DNA from: an uncultured Spirochaetales bacterium
GTDB lineage: Bacteria; Spirochaetota; Spirochaetia; Sphaerochaetales; Sphaerochaetaceae
Length of the DNA: 38,435 nucleotides
Direction: 5' to 3'
Assembly: GCA_902781545.1 (NCBI GenBank)
Contig: CACZJR010000009.1
Coordinates: forward strand, 1-38,435
Below, one piece after another: positions 14,969-25,117 of this stretch. Every line of letters begins with the position of its first letter. Position 1 is the stretch's first letter. The position numbers and the translations under genes were made by a program. The notes under the pieces are model-generated. The model saw nothing but the letters and a program-made list of their open reading frames with translations, did not search any database and was not told the DNA's origin.

Positions 14969-17900
14969 ATGGTTGCCAAAGGCAAGCCCATAAACCGAAC
15001 CTACATCGGAGCTGACTTCGAAGAAGTATGTGAGCTCCCAGACCTGATTGGAATCCAGAAGGACTCCTACGAGAACTTCCTCCAGAGCAACAGGCTCAAA
15101 GCCGGTCTGCCTCTTGACGAGAAGAGCGGACTTGAGGAGGTCTTCAGATCAATATTCCCGATTGACGGACCGAACGGTGAGATGAGCCTCAGATATGAGT
15201 CCTACTCACTTGATTTTGACAAGATCAAATACTCGGAGACAGAGTGCAAGAAGAAGGGACGCACATACAGCGTGCCTCTCAGAGCTGTCATCAGCCTTGC
15301 CCTCACCGCCAACGACGAGATAAGGGAAAAGGATATCTTCTTGGGTGACATACCCCTTATGACCGACAGGGGAACCTTCATTGTCAACGGTGCCGAGCGT
15401 GTCGTTGTCAGCCAGATCCACAGATCCCCGGGTGTCATTTTCACCACAGAGAAGGGTGTCTATTCTTCAAGGATCATCCCGTACCGCGGCTCATGGCTCG
15501 AGTTCGAGATTGATGAGAAGAAGAAGGTCATCTGCACAAAGATCGACAGAAAGAAGAGAATACTCGGTACCCTGTTCCTCAGGGCTATCGGTTATGATAC
15601 ACGTGAGAAGATCATCGCCGCCTTCTATGCAACAAAGACCGTCGAGCTGAATGACAGCACAAAGATGGACCTGGACGGAATGTTCCTCGCAAAGGACATC
15701 TACGTCACTGCAGAGGACGGTGAGAACCACAAGATCCTCCAGGCCGGTACCGCACTCGATGCCAACTACATCGAGCAGATGATCAGCTTCGGAGTCACCT
15801 CAGTCGAGATCGTGGACATGGATGCGGAGAACTCCCTGCACAGACCGATGATCCTGAAGTGCTTCGAGATCGAGGAGTCAAAGTACACCAACAGCGGAAT
15901 CAGTGATGAGCCGACAAAGGACGAGGTCCTTAGCGCCATCTACAGCATCCTCATGCCCGGTGAGATGATCACCACAGAGAGAGGAGAGAGGGAGCTCCCC
16001 GAGATGTTCTTCTCACCAAGGCGCTATGACCTTGGTGCGGTAGGACGCTACAAGCTCCACAAGAGATTCCATGCCGGTGATGACAGCACCGATTTCGATG
16101 AGAACCTCACGGTCCTCACTCCGGAAGACATCGTCAACACCATGGCTTTCCTCATCAAGGTATTCATCCATGAGGAGAACATCGATGATATCGATCACCT
16201 CGGAAACCGCCGTGTCAGATGCGTAGGCGAGCTTCTCCAGCAGCAGCTGAAGGCCGCTCTCTCACGCATGGAGAGGATTGCCAAGGACAGGATGAACACA
16301 AACCCTGAGGCTGCAAAGCCGCAGGATCTGATCTCAAACAAGCCGGTTGTGGCAGCCATCAAGGAGTTCTTCGGTTCCTCCCAGTTCTCCCAGTTCATGG
16401 ACCAGATCAACCCGCTTGCAGAGCTCACACACAAGAGAAGACTCACAGCTTTGGGAAGCGGCGGACTGAACCGTGACCGTGCGGGATTCGAGGTCAGAGA
16501 CGTCCACTACACACATTACGGACGCATGTGCCCGATTGAGACTCCTGAAGGTCCGAACATCGGTCTTATCGTCTCCCTTGCAAACTACACAAGGATCAAC
16601 AAGTACGGATTCCTTGAGACACCTTACAGGAAGGTCGTCGACGGAAAGGCAACCAAGGAAGTCAGATTCCTTGACGCCTATGACGAGGAGAAGTACTTCA
16701 TCGCACAGGCAAACGCAAAGCTCAAGAAGGACGGATCATTCGTGGACAAGGATGTCCCTGTCAGGAACAAGGGTGATTACTCAACCCGCCATCCTGAGGA
16801 GATCAGGTACATGGACGTCTCCCCGAAGCAGGTCGTGTCTGTAGCTGCATCACTGATCCCGTTCCTCGAGCATGACGACGCAAACCGTGCCCTGATGGGC
16901 TCCAACATGCAGCGTCAGGCTGTTCCTCTTCTTTTCCCTGAGGCTCCTAGGGTAGGTACCGGTATGGAGACAAAGGCCGCCTATGACTCAGGCGTGCTTG
17001 TCAAGGCAAAGAGAGGCGGAAAGGTCACATACGTCTCATCCACGAGAATCGACATCACAGTTGATCCGTCAGAGTGTGAGATCGAGGGTGAGGTTGACAC
17101 ATACGAGATCCAGAAGTTCCAGAGAACAAACCAGGACACATGTTTCACACAGGTGCCCATTGTCTCAAACGGCCAGATCGTGCAGAAGGGAACCGTCCTT
17201 GCTGACGGACCTGCCACAGACCGCGGAGACCTTGCTCTGGGAAGAAACATCCTTGTCGGATTCGTCCCATGGAACGGATACAACTATGAGGATGCCGTCC
17301 TTATCTCAGAGCGTGTCATCAAGGAGGATATCTACACCTCTATCCACATCCACGAGTTCGTCACAGACATCAGAGAGACCAAGCTCGGTCCCGAGAAACT
17401 GACACGTGACATCCCGAACACAAGCGAGAAGATGCTTGAGATGCTGGACGAGGAAGGTATTGTCAAGATCGGAACAATGGTCCATCCGGGCCACATCCTT
17501 GTCGGAAAGGTCACCCCGAAGAGCGAGAGCGACACAACTCCTGAGTTCAAGCTTCTGAACTCAATCTTCGGTGAGAAGGCAAAGGAAGTCCGTGACACAT
17601 CACTGAAGGTCCCACACGGAACAGAGGGTATTGTCATTGATGTCCAGCGCCTGAAGAAGAGCGAGAGCGACGAGCTTCCTCCAGGAGTGGAGGAGACCAT
17701 CAAGGTCCTGATCGCCACAAAGAGAAAGCTCCGCCAGGGTGATAAGATGGCCGGTCGTCATGGAAACAAGGGTGTTGTCTCCAGGATCCTTCCTGAAGAG
17801 GACATGCCGTTCATGGAAGACGGAACACCGCTCGATGTCTGTCTGAACCCGCTCGGAGTTCCTTCACGAATGAACATCGGACAGCTGATGGAGACCCAGC

Positions 17901-18484
17901 TCGGCTGGGCGGCCGTGAAGCTTGACGAGTGGTACACATCTCCTGTGTTCCAGAGCGCTAGCATGGAGCAGATCGAGTACAAGATGAAGGAAGCCGGACT
18001 TCCCGTCACATCAAAGACAACTCTTTATGACGGAAGAACAGGCGTGGCATTCATCAACCCGGTCTTCTGCGGTTACATCTATTACCTGAAGCTGCACCAT
18101 CTGGTCGATGACAAGATGCATGCAAGAAGCACCGGTCCTTACTCACTGGTCACACAGCAGCCGCTGGGCGGAAAGGCTCAGTTCGGAGGTCAGAGACTCG
18201 GAGAGATGGAGGTCTGGGCACTTGAGGCTTATGGTGCTGCAAATACCCTGCAGGAGCTACTTACCATCAAGAGTGATGACATGAACGGACGTGTGAAGAT
18301 CTACGAGAGCATCGTCAAGGGTGAGCCGAGCTCAAGCGCAGGCATGCCTGAGGCATTCAACGTATTGGTCCAGGAGATCCGCGGTCTTGCTCTGGATATG
18401 AGTGTTTACGACTCAAAGGGCAAGCAGGTTGCTCTTACGGAGCGTGATGATGAGATTATCAACAAGAAAGAGAAAGGTGTTTGA
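14969..18484 (+). CDS. rpoB: RNA polymerase subunit beta
   Basis: An 1171-residue RpoB, near-normal for a bacterial core beta subunit without large insertions. The rifampicin pocket region (about 472-530) contains [18 protein letters not shown] then [20 protein letters not shown]. Codon 493 (ACA, 16445-16447) is Thr where E. coli has Ser531, and codon 497 is Ser where E. coli has Pro535. [14 protein letters not shown] follows, and [10 protein letters not shown] lies further on. The beta subunit forms one pincer of polymerase and much of the catalytic cleft. GGGGGG lies before the ATG. The stop is 15 bp from rpoC. Confidence 0.98.
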   Translation: MVAKGKPINRTYIGADFEEVCELPDLIGIQKDSYENFLQSNRLKAGLPLDEKSGLEEVFRSIFPIDGPNGEMSLRYESYSLDFDKIKYSETECKKKGRTYSVPLRAVISLALTANDEIREKDIFLGDIPLMTDRGTFIVNGAERVVVSQIHRSPGVIFTTEKGVYSSRIIPYRGSWLEFEIDEKKKVICTKIDRKKRILGTLFLRAIGYDTREKIIAAFYATKTVELNDSTKMDLDGMFLAKDIYVTAEDGENHKILQAGTALDANYIEQMISFGVTSVEIVDMDAENSLHRPMILKCFEIEESKYTNSGISDEPTKDEVLSAIYSILMPGEMITTERGERELPEMFFSPRRYDLGAVGRYKLHKRFHAGDDSTDFDENLTVLTPEDIVNTMAFLIKVFIHEENIDDIDHLGNRRVRCVGELLQQQLKAALSRMERIAKDRMNTNPEAAKPQDLISNKPVVAAIKEFFGSSQFSQFMDQINPLAELTHKRRLTALGSGGLNRDRAGFEVRDVHYTHYGRMCPIETPEGPNIGLIVSLANYTRINKYGFLETPYRKVVDGKATKEVRFLDAYDEEKYFIAQANAKLKKDGSFVDKDVPVRNKGDYSTRHPEEIRYMDVSPKQVVSVAASLIPFLEHDDANRALMGSNMQRQAVPLLFPEAPRVGTGMETKAAYDSGVLVKAKRGGKVTYVSSTRIDITVDPSECEIEGEVDTYEIQKFQRTNQDTCFTQVPIVSNGQIVQKGTVLADGPATDRGDLALGRNILVGFVPWNGYNYEDAVLISERVIKEDIYTSIHIHEFVTDIRETKLGPEKLTRDIPNTSEKMLEMLDEEGIVKIGTMVHPGHILVGKVTPKSESDTTPEFKLLNSIFGEKAKEVRDTSLKVPHGTEGIVIDVQRLKKSESDELPPGVEETIKVLIATKRKLRQGDKMAGRHGNKGVVSRILPEEDMPFMEDGTPLDVCLNPLGVPSRMNIGQLMETQLGWAAVKLDEWYTSPVFQSASMEQIEYKMKEAGLPVTSKTTLYDGRTGVAFINPVFCGYIYYLKLHHLVDDKMHARSTGPYSLVTQQPLGGKAQFGGQRLGEMEVWALEAYGAANTLQELLTIKSDDMNGRVKIYESIVKGEPSSSAGMPEAFNVLVQEIRGLALDMSVYDSKGKQVALTERDDEIINKKEKGV

Positions 18485-18499
18485 TTTGGGGAGCTGCAG

Positions 18500-21400
18500 A
18501 TGAAAGACATACAAGATTTCGATAGTGTAATGATAAAGCTGGCTTCACCGGAGCAGATCAAGGCCTGGTCTTACGGTGAGGTTAAGAAACCTGAGACAAT
18601 CAACTACAGAACCCTCAGACCCGAGAGGGAAGGTCTTTTCTGCGAGAAGATCTTCGGAACCACAAAGGAATGGGAATGCTACTGCGGTAAGTTCAAGTCA
18701 ATCCGCTACAAGGGCGTAGTGTGTGACCGCTGCGGCGTCGAGGTTACAAACACCAAGGTCCGCCGTGAGAGAATGGGCCACATCACACTTGCTTCCCCGG
18801 TATCACACATCTGGTACTACAGAAGTGTCCCGTCAAGGATGAGCCTTCTTCTGGATATCTCCAAGACAGCACTTCAGAGCGTCCTCTACTATGAGAAGTA
18901 CATCGTCATCAGCGTCGGAGACACCGACCTCAAGTACAAGCAGCTTCTCTCAGAGGAAGAGTACATTGACGCACGCAACAAGTACGGTGACTCATTCGTG
19001 GCAATGATGGGTGCAGAGGCAATCAGACGCCTTCTTGCCGACCTTGACCTCAAGGCCCTTAGCGTTGAGCTCGGAGAGCAGATGAAGAAGGCCACGAAGT
19101 CCACTGACAAGCGCCTTCTGAAGAGAATCGAGGTCGTTGAGAACTTCCGCGACAGCGACAACCGTCCTGAGTGGATGATCCTGACCGTGATCCCCGTCAT
19201 CCCGCCAGATCTCAGACCTATGGTCCCGCTCGATGGCGGAAGGTTCGCCACAAGCGACCTGAATGATCTTTACAGGAGAGTCATCAACAGGAACAACAGA
19301 CTGCAGCGCCTGATCAGCCTCCATGCTCCTGACATCATTGTCAGAAACGAGAAGAGAATGCTTCAGGAGGCAGTCGATGCACTTCTTGACAACTCAAAGC
19401 GCAAGCGCGGAGCAGTCAAGGGCGCCAACAGCAGGCCTCTCAAGTCACTTTCAGACATGCTCAAGGGAAAGCAGGGTCGTTTCAGACAGAACCTGCTCGG
19501 AAAGCGTGTCGACTATTCAGGACGTTCCGTTATTGTCGTCGGACCTGAGCTCAGGATGCATCAGTGCGGTGTTCCGTCAAAGATGGCCCTTGAGCTGTTC
19601 AAGCCTTTCCTGATGAAGCGTCTTGTCCAGGACGGACTTGCATCAAACGTCAAGAAGGCAAAGACACTTGTAGAGCAGGAGACCAGCGAGGTCTGGTCAG
19701 TCCTTGACAGCGTGGTCAAGGAGCACCCGGTCATGCTCAACCGTGCACCTACGCTCCACAGGCTTGGAATCCAGGCCTTTGAGCCGGTTCTGGTTGACGG
19801 AAAGGCACTGAAGCTCCATCCGCTCGTATGTCACGCATTCAACGCTGACTTCGACGGAGACCAGATGGCAATCCACGTTCCTCTGACACAGGCCGCCCAG
19901 CTTGAGTGCTGGACGCTGATGCTCAGCACGACCAACCTCCTTGACCCGGCAAACGGAAAGCCGATCGTCTATCCTTCACAGGACATGGTCCTTGGAATCA
20001 ACTACCTCACAAGGGCGAAGAACGATGACAAGGGCGACGGACGCTACTTTGATAATATTGATGAGATTCAGATGGCCATCGAGGCCGGAAGCCTCTCATA
20101 CAACGCAAAGATCGGTTACACGCTTCCGAACGGTCACAGATACACATACCCGAAGGATCCCAACGATTACACCACACCGGGAAGACTGATCTTCTTCGAC
20201 CAGCTCCCGCAGGTTCAGGGAATCTCCTTCGAGGACTGCAACAAGCTCTTCGGAGACAAGGAGCTCAAGCAGCTCATCTCAAGGGCACTGAAGACTGACA
20301 AGAACTCAGTTGCCGTCACCTTGTGCGATGCCATCAAGGACATCGGTTTCAGGTACGCGACAGTGTTCGGCGCCACAATCGGTCTTTCCGACATGATCGT
20401 CCCGGAGTCAAAGAAGGCTCTGGTGGATGAGGCGAACGCAAAGCAGTCAGAGGTCCTTGATCAGTACCGTCACGGTCAGATCACACAGGAAGAGCGTTAC
20501 AACAGGCTTGTCGACATCTGGTCACACACCAATGACGAGCTTGCTGATGAGCTCATGGCAAAGCTGAAGGAAAGCCAGAACGGATTCAACCCGTTGTTCC
20601 TGATGGCCGACTCCGGAGCCAGAGGATCCAAGACACAGATCAGGCAGCTCGGCGGAATGAGAGGACTCATGTCCAAACCGAACGGCGACATCATCGCATT
20701 CCCGATCAAGTCGAACTTCAAGGAAGGTCTCTCTATCATCGAGTTCTTCATCTCGACAAACGGTGCCCGTAAGGGTCTGTCCGATACAGCTCTGAAGACC
20801 GCTGAGGCAGGTTACCTCACAAGAAGACTTGTTGATATCTCACAGGATGTGGTCATCAACGAGGAGGACTGCGGAACCATCAACGGTATTGTCAGGACCG
20901 CGATCAAGGATACAGAGAAGGACGAGATCATCCAGAGCCTGTCCGACCGTATCACAGGTCTCTATACTCTTGAGAACGTCGTGAATCCGAACACCGGAGA
21001 GATCATTGTCCCGATCGACCATGAGATCACCGATGAGGAGGCCAAGGCCATTGAGGATGCAGGTGTCGAGGGAGTCCTGGTCAGAAGCGTTCTCACATGT
21101 GAGGCCAAGCACGGTGTCTGCCGCAAGTGCTACGGCAGGAACCTTGCCACGAACAAGCCGGTTTCAGTCGGTGAGGCTGTAGGTATCATCGCCGCACAGT
21201 CAATCGGACAGCCCGGAACCCAGCTGACCATGAGAACATTCCACGTCGGTGGAACAGCATCAACCAGCTCCGAGAACAACAAGGTCAAGTTCAAGCATCC
21301 GATATATGTCACAAAGATCTCCGGAAACAAGGTCTCAAGGCAGGAGGACGGTGCGGTCCTGTTCACCAGAAAGGGCTACATCTTCTACAGGCCGGTCCTC

Positions 21401-22828
21401 AACGAGTTCATCCTTGAGGGCGGAGTCAAGATCGCTGACGGAATCACCGACGGCTCAAGGGTCGCAGGTAACACCGTGATCTGCACAAAGGGCAAGGAGA
21501 AGCTCACATGCTCCGTCAAGGGCGGACATGTCTGCATCCTGGACAAGAAGGTTGCCATCCTCGGATCCGAGGAGAAGGTAGATGTCAAGGCCGGTTCAGT
21601 GCTTGAGGTCTCAGAGAACCAGTATGTCGCAACAGGCGATGCCGTGGTGACATTCGACCCGTTCTCAGAGCCGATCATCTCCGAGGCCAACGGTATGGCC
21701 AAGTTCGTTGACCTGACAATCGGAACAACTCTGATCAAGGAAGTCAACGAGGAGACCGGTACAATCGGATTCAGGGTCACAGACCATGCGTTCGAGGAGC
21801 TTGAGCCGAGAATCGAGATCCATGATGAGAACGACAACATCGTCGCATCCTATCTGCTGCCGGGTTCATCCTACCTGCAGATCGGTGACGGTGAGATGGT
21901 CTCTGAAGGACAGGTCATTGCAAGACTGCTCATGGCCAGCGTGAAGACAAAGGACATCACCGGAGGTCTTCCAAGGGTCGGTGAGCTGTTCGAGGCCCGC
22001 AAGCCCAGAAATGTCGCGGTTCTCTCACGCATCAGCGGAGAGGTCAGCTACGGCAAGATCGAGAAGGGCAAGAGAGTCATCTATGTCACCGACGAGAACG
22101 GAAAGCAGTACAAGCATTCCGTGCTTCTCGGAAGACACATCCTTGTCAGAGAGGGTGACCACGTTGAGGCAGCAGAGCGCCTGTGCGACGGAAACATCGA
22201 TCCGCACGACATTCTCAGCATCTCCGGTGAGAACCAGCTCCAGCAGTTCCTGCTCGAGGAAGTCCAGAGCGTTTACAGACTCCAGGGCGTTGACATCAAC
22301 GACAAGCATCTTGGAATTGTCGTGAGGCAGATGCTCAGGAAGGTCGAGATTCTGAAGGTCGGCGACACAAGGTTCATCATCGGTCAGAAAGTGGACAAGT
22401 ACCGCTTCCACGATGAGAACGCAAGAGTCATGGCAGAGGGCGGACAGCCTGCAATCGCAAGGCCGTGCCTGCTTGGTATCACCAACGCATCACTGTCAAT
22501 CGACTCCTTCATAAGCGCCGCTTCATTCCAGGAGACCACAAAGGTCTTGACAAACGCAGCAATTGCTGGTAGTAGAGATGAATTGCGTGGTCTTAAGGAG
22601 AACGTCATCATCGGACATCTGATTCCTGCCGGAACAGGTATGAAGTGCTACCGTGATGTAAAGCTCAAGGACGAGGACCTGACTGCAGTCAGCGACAAGG
22701 TCGAGTCAGTCATGAGCGAGAGGGCTCTTGAGGATATCGAGGATCTTGCAGATATGACTTCCGAGGATGATGAGGTCATTGAGGAGGAGTACGCAGCAGA
22801 CGACTTCTCCGGCGATGACGAGGAGTGA
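18500..22828 (+). CDS. rpoC: RNA polymerase subunit beta-prime
   Basis: A 1442-residue RpoC. An N-terminal zinc site uses C60, C62, C75 and C78. The catalytic magnesium loop NADFDGD is at 448-454. A second cysteine cluster ([13 protein letters not shown]) and the trigger-loop region [17 protein letters not shown] follow. The length is slightly above E. coli RpoC (1407). The C-terminus ends in a strongly acidic tail ([21 protein letters not shown] from about 1422), an extension beyond the usual omega-binding end. GGGGAG precedes the ATG. It is cotranscribed with rpoB. Confidence 0.98.
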   Translation: MKDIQDFDSVMIKLASPEQIKAWSYGEVKKPETINYRTLRPEREGLFCEKIFGTTKEWECYCGKFKSIRYKGVVCDRCGVEVTNTKVRRERMGHITLASPVSHIWYYRSVPSRMSLLLDISKTALQSVLYYEKYIVISVGDTDLKYKQLLSEEEYIDARNKYGDSFVAMMGAEAIRRLLADLDLKALSVELGEQMKKATKSTDKRLLKRIEVVENFRDSDNRPEWMILTVIPVIPPDLRPMVPLDGGRFATSDLNDLYRRVINRNNRLQRLISLHAPDIIVRNEKRMLQEAVDALLDNSKRKRGAVKGANSRPLKSLSDMLKGKQGRFRQNLLGKRVDYSGRSVIVVGPELRMHQCGVPSKMALELFKPFLMKRLVQDGLASNVKKAKTLVEQETSEVWSVLDSVVKEHPVMLNRAPTLHRLGIQAFEPVLVDGKALKLHPLVCHAFNADFDGDQMAIHVPLTQAAQLECWTLMLSTTNLLDPANGKPIVYPSQDMVLGINYLTRAKNDDKGDGRYFDNIDEIQMAIEAGSLSYNAKIGYTLPNGHRYTYPKDPNDYTTPGRLIFFDQLPQVQGISFEDCNKLFGDKELKQLISRALKTDKNSVAVTLCDAIKDIGFRYATVFGATIGLSDMIVPESKKALVDEANAKQSEVLDQYRHGQITQEERYNRLVDIWSHTNDELADELMAKLKESQNGFNPLFLMADSGARGSKTQIRQLGGMRGLMSKPNGDIIAFPIKSNFKEGLSIIEFFISTNGARKGLSDTALKTAEAGYLTRRLVDISQDVVINEEDCGTINGIVRTAIKDTEKDEIIQSLSDRITGLYTLENVVNPNTGEIIVPIDHEITDEEAKAIEDAGVEGVLVRSVLTCEAKHGVCRKCYGRNLATNKPVSVGEAVGIIAAQSIGQPGTQLTMRTFHVGGTASTSSENNKVKFKHPIYVTKISGNKVSRQEDGAVLFTRKGYIFYRPVLNEFILEGGVKIADGITDGSRVAGNTVICTKGKEKLTCSVKGGHVCILDKKVAILGSEEKVDVKAGSVLEVSENQYVATGDAVVTFDPFSEPIISEANGMAKFVDLTIGTTLIKEVNEETGTIGFRVTDHAFEELEPRIEIHDENDNIVASYLLPGSSYLQIGDGEMVSEGQVIARLLMASVKTKDITGGLPRVGELFEARKPRNVAVLSRISGEVSYGKIEKGKRVIYVTDENGKQYKHSVLLGRHILVREGDHVEAAERLCDGNIDPHDILSISGENQLQQFLLEEVQSVYRLQGVDINDKHLGIVVRQMLRKVEILKVGDTRFIIGQKVDKYRFHDENARVMAEGGQPAIARPCLLGITNASLSIDSFISAASFQETTKVLTNAAIAGSRDELRGLKENVIIGHLIPAGTGMKCYRDVKLKDEDLTAVSDKVESVMSERALEDIEDLADMTSEDDEVIEEEYAADDFSGDDEE

Positions 22829-22974
22829 TCCGCTCATCAGATAATCTCGGGATGAGATATTGAAGGCCGGGTGCGAGAGTGCCCGGCACAAACTGTCCGT
22901 ATGGGCGGTTTATTTGCGTGCCCGGCAGTTGTCCAGCTACAGGCTGGAGCGTCGAGTACGGAGGGGAGGCAAAT
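22829..22974 (+). promoter_or_regulatory. Structured rpoC-rpsL intercistronic leader
   Basis: The 146 bases before rpsL hold four hairpins. They are CTCATC/GATGAG (22833-22838 with 22851-22856), GCCGGG/CCCGGC (22866-22871 with 22882-22887), a 9-bp stem with a GTAT loop (22890-22898 with 22903-22911), and TCCAGC/GCTGGA (22932-22937 with 22943-22948). The 9-mer TGCCCGGCA occurs twice (22880-22888 and 22919-22927), so the arm at 22866 could pair with either copy and form mutually exclusive structures. There is no T-run. A role as the str-operon translational control site is inferred. Confidence 0.55.
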
Positions 22975-23349
22975 ATGCCTACAATTAACCAGTTGGTTAG
23001 AAAGGGTCGTGAAAAGGTCACACACAAGACCAAGTCTCCGGCACTCGAGGGATGCCCGCAGAAGCGTGGCGTCTGCACAAAGGTCATGACAGTGACCCCG
23101 AAGAAGCCTAACTCAGCTCTGAGAAAGGTTGCCCGTGTCCGTCTCTCAAACGGTATTGAGGTCACAGCTTACATTCCTGGTATCGGTCATAACCTCCAGG
23201 AGCACTCAGTTGTCCTGATCCGTGGTGGAAGAGTCAAGGACCTTCCTGGTGTCCGTTACCACATCATCCGTGGAACAAAGGATACACAGGGTGTCACCGA
23301 CAGAAAGAGAAGCCGCTCCAAGTACGGTACAAAGAAGCCAAAGGCTTGA
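22975..23349 (+). CDS. rpsL: 30S ribosomal protein S12
   Basis: A 124-residue S12. It opens [12 protein letters not shown], the universal start, so the ATG at 22975 is chosen over an in-frame upstream extension to 22879. [20 protein letters not shown] (39-58) and [13 protein letters not shown] are intact, with the wild-type lysines where streptomycin-resistance changes arise. S12 monitors codon-anticodon pairing at the decoding centre. GGGAGG lies 8 bases before the ATG. rpsG follows after 15 bp. Confidence 0.97.
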   Translation: MPTINQLVRKGREKVTHKTKSPALEGCPQKRGVCTKVMTVTPKKPNSALRKVARVRLSNGIEVTAYIPGIGHNLQEHSVVLIRGGRVKDLPGVRYHIIRGTKDTQGVTDRKRSRSKYGTKKPKA

Positions 23350-23364
23350 TGAGGAGGTATCTTT

Positions 23365-23835
23365 ATGTCAAGAAGAACAAATGCACCAGTCAGGGAGATC
23401 CTTCCGGATTCAGTTTACAACAGCACAGTCGTTGAGAAGTTCATCAACCGCATGATGCTCGACGGAAAGAAGTCCGTCAGCACACGCATTCTCTATGACG
23501 CAATGACAATCATGGGTGAGAAGACAGGCGAGCCAGCCCTTGATGTCTTCACAAAGGCCCTTGATAACGTCAAGCCTGTTGTCGAGGTCAAGTCAAAGAG
23601 AGTCGGCGGAGCCACATATCAGGTTCCTACCGAGATCCGCGAGCCGAGACGTGAGGCTCTTGCCATGCGTTGGATCATTGCCGCCGCACGTGGACGTGCC
23701 GGTAAGTCAATGAGCGAGAAGCTCGCAGCAGAGCTGCTTGATGCCTATGCAAACACAGGTTCTGCCTTCAAGAAGAAGGAGGACATGCACAGGATGGCAG
23801 AGGCCAACAAGGCATTCAGCCACATCAGGTTCTGA
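23365..23835 (+). CDS. rpsG: 30S ribosomal protein S7
   Basis: A 156-residue S7 of the usual bacterial length, with [20 protein letters not shown] (about 10-29) and [14 protein letters not shown] (about 77-90). S7 nucleates assembly of the 30S head by binding the 3' major domain of 16S rRNA and lines the E-site. GAGGAGG precedes the ATG. fusA, which follows rpsG in many bacteria, is absent; a strong terminator closes the cluster 20 bp after the stop. Confidence 0.97.
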   Translation: MSRRTNAPVREILPDSVYNSTVVEKFINRMMLDGKKSVSTRILYDAMTIMGEKTGEPALDVFTKALDNVKPVVEVKSKRVGGATYQVPTEIREPRREALAMRWIIAAARGRAGKSMSEKLAAELLDAYANTGSAFKKKEDMHRMAEANKAFSHIRF

Positions 23836-23855
23836 GTCTCTCAGATCTTCCTTTC

Positions 23856-23882
23856 AAGTCCGGGTTCTCCCGGACTTTTTTT
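23856..23882 (+). terminator. Intrinsic terminator after rpsG
   Basis: AAGTCCGGG and CCCGGACTT form a perfect 9-bp stem around a TTCT loop, followed by TTTTTGT. This is a textbook Rho-independent terminator and marks the end of the tRNA-Thr to rpsG cluster. Confidence 0.95.
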
Positions 23883-23916
23883 GTATTCAGGCCAGATCCT
23901 TGCCTTTAAAGGGCCT

Positions 23917-23946
23917 TTAGTGAGAGTTCACTATGCACTAGATAAT
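23917..23946 (+). promoter_or_regulatory. Weak promoter candidate with inverted repeat before the SGNH gene
   Basis: TTAGTG (23917-23922), an 18-bp spacer and GATAAT (23941-23946) form a weak promoter about 105 bp upstream of the ATG at 24053. An inverted repeat, AGTGA-N4-TCACT (23919-23932), overlaps the -35 position and could be an operator. The rest of the stretch to 24040 shows nothing else I can name. Confidence 0.3.
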
Positions 23947-24052
23947 GATGGTTATGATTCGCCAAATGTGAAAAATGAATAACAATCGCTATTTCTTTCC
24001 GGTCCGGACGGGGTTATTCCTTTAATTGACGCTGCAAGGCGAGGAGGAATAC

Positions 24053-24745
24053 ATGGGCAAGATCAGTGTTTTCGGTGATTCAATACTCAAGGGTGTTCAG
24101 GTTGAGGGAGCAGGCGGAAGATATGTCGTCAATGATTCCCTGGGCTTTTCCTCAATAGCATCACAGGCAGGCCTGTCGGTGCAGAACTTCAGCAAGTTCG
24201 GATGCACCATCACAAAGGCATGGGCGTACATACAGAAGATGTTCAGCCGCATTGACGCGGACATCGTGTTCATGGACTTCGGAGGCAACGACTGTGACTT
24301 CGACTGGGCGGCCGTTGCAAGGAGCCCGCTTAACGTGCACAGGCCAAAGACGGACTACTATGACTTTGTCAGCACATACAACACCGTTGTTGATTATATT
24401 AAGGAAAAGAGAAGGCTTCCCATTGTGGCGACCCTTGTTCCCGTGCAGCCTGATATGTATATAGACCATATCTGCAGGACCAACGGCGTTGACCGCAAAT
24501 CAATCATGAGATGGATGCAGAACGATCCCGAGCGTCTTGCAAGCCTCCAGAAGTCATACTCTGATGCGGTGAAGGGCATTTCATGCAACAGGGAGGTCCC
24601 GCTTCTGGACATCCGTTCCGCGTTCGAGGACTACAGCAGACCGGAGAGCCTGCTGTGCAGTGACGGCATTCATCCGAACCTCAAGGGACAGCGTGTCATA
24701 AGGGACTGCTTCCAGGCCTTCATCAGCGATTATTTGACTTTTTGA
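24053..24745 (+). CDS. SGNH/GDSL hydrolase family protein
   Basis: A 230-residue single-domain SGNH hydrolase. VFGDSILKG puts the nucleophile at S10, the oxyanion block is FGGND (76-80), and the last block SDGIHPN supplies D204 and H207. The family includes esterases, lipases, acyl-CoA thioesterases and carbohydrate deacetylases, and the substrate cannot be told here. No signal peptide or lipobox is seen, so it is probably cytoplasmic. GAGGAGG-type sequence 6 bases before the ATG at 24053 decides the start over an in-frame site at 24026. It lies alone between the rpsG terminator and the tuf promoter, with no clear terminator after it. Confidence 0.85.
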   Translation: MGKISVFGDSILKGVQVEGAGGRYVVNDSLGFSSIASQAGLSVQNFSKFGCTITKAWAYIQKMFSRIDADIVFMDFGGNDCDFDWAAVARSPLNVHRPKTDYYDFVSTYNTVVDYIKEKRRLPIVATLVPVQPDMYIDHICRTNGVDRKSIMRWMQNDPERLASLQKSYSDAVKGISCNREVPLLDIRSAFEDYSRPESLLCSDGIHPNLKGQRVIRDCFQAFISDYLTF

Positions 24746-24797
24746 ACGCCCGATAAAAAGCCTTCACAAAAGAATTTACACTTTTTCTCAGTGACGC

Positions 24798-24827
24798 TTG
24801 ACAAAAAATCTCATTTTGTTCTATATT
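24798..24827 (+). promoter_or_regulatory. Strong promoter of tuf and the S10-spc-alpha cluster
   Basis: A perfect TTGACA (24798-24803), an 18-bp spacer and TATATT (24822-24827, 5 of 6) form the best-matching promoter in this intergenic region. Transcription would start near 24834, leaving a leader of about 285 bases before tuf. Confidence 0.75.
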
Positions 24828-25117
24828 TGCCAAGGTGTCTCGCCACCGGTATGCCCTAAAAATATCGGGAGAGTGAGATTCTAGAGCCAAACCAATCATT
24901 TTAGGGGTGATAAGGTGGTTCCAGAAACACGGTTTTTTCAAATTGTGCTATGTCGCGGCCCAAGACGTTGGACCTTCGACCTCTGGATTCCTTCTTTTAA
25001 AAAACTCAGAAAATAATATAGGTTTGTCTCGACGGTAAGTAGGTAAAGGCTTTGTGCCTTTAGAGCACATTCATTTATTTTTTGGATTTGTGACAAAAAG
25101 GTCACAAGGAGGACATG
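24828..25117 (+). promoter_or_regulatory. Long structured 5' leader of tuf
   Basis: This 290-base non-coding stretch holds several hairpins. AACCA-ATCA pairs with TGAT-AAGG-TGGTT (about 24890-24920). A compound stem is closed by GTCG (24952-24955) and CGAC (24977-24980), with CCAA/TTGG at its tip. TAAAGGC/GCCTTTA (25044-25050 with 25056-25062) has a TTTGT loop. TTGTGAC/GTCACAA (25088-25094 with 25101-25107) directly abuts the AGGAGG ribosome binding site (25107-25112). T-runs at about 24933 and 25071-25083 are not tightly coupled to a stem. I recognise no known riboswitch. A cis-acting control element for EF-Tu is inferred. Confidence 0.5.

Noticed and set aside
22879-22974. 32-codon N-terminal extension of rpsL
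   Set aside because: S12 universally begins near MPTINQL, and the extension lies in the structured leader, with GGGAGG correctly placed for 22975.
23079-23260. Possible streptomycin-resistance changes in S12
   Set aside because: The [11 protein letters not shown] and GGRVKDLPG blocks keep the sensitive-type lysines and proline.
24840-24905. tRNA or known small RNA hidden in the tuf leader
   Set aside because: No cloverleaf, TTCGA T-loop, or motif of tmRNA, SRP RNA or 6S RNA could be drawn; it is treated as an untranslated leader.
25044-25083. Intrinsic terminator in the tuf leader (TAAAGGC/GCCTTTA hairpin)
   Set aside because: The stem is followed by GAGCACATTC rather than a T-run; the T-rich tract comes about 10 bases later and is interrupted, so it is kept only as a leader hairpin.
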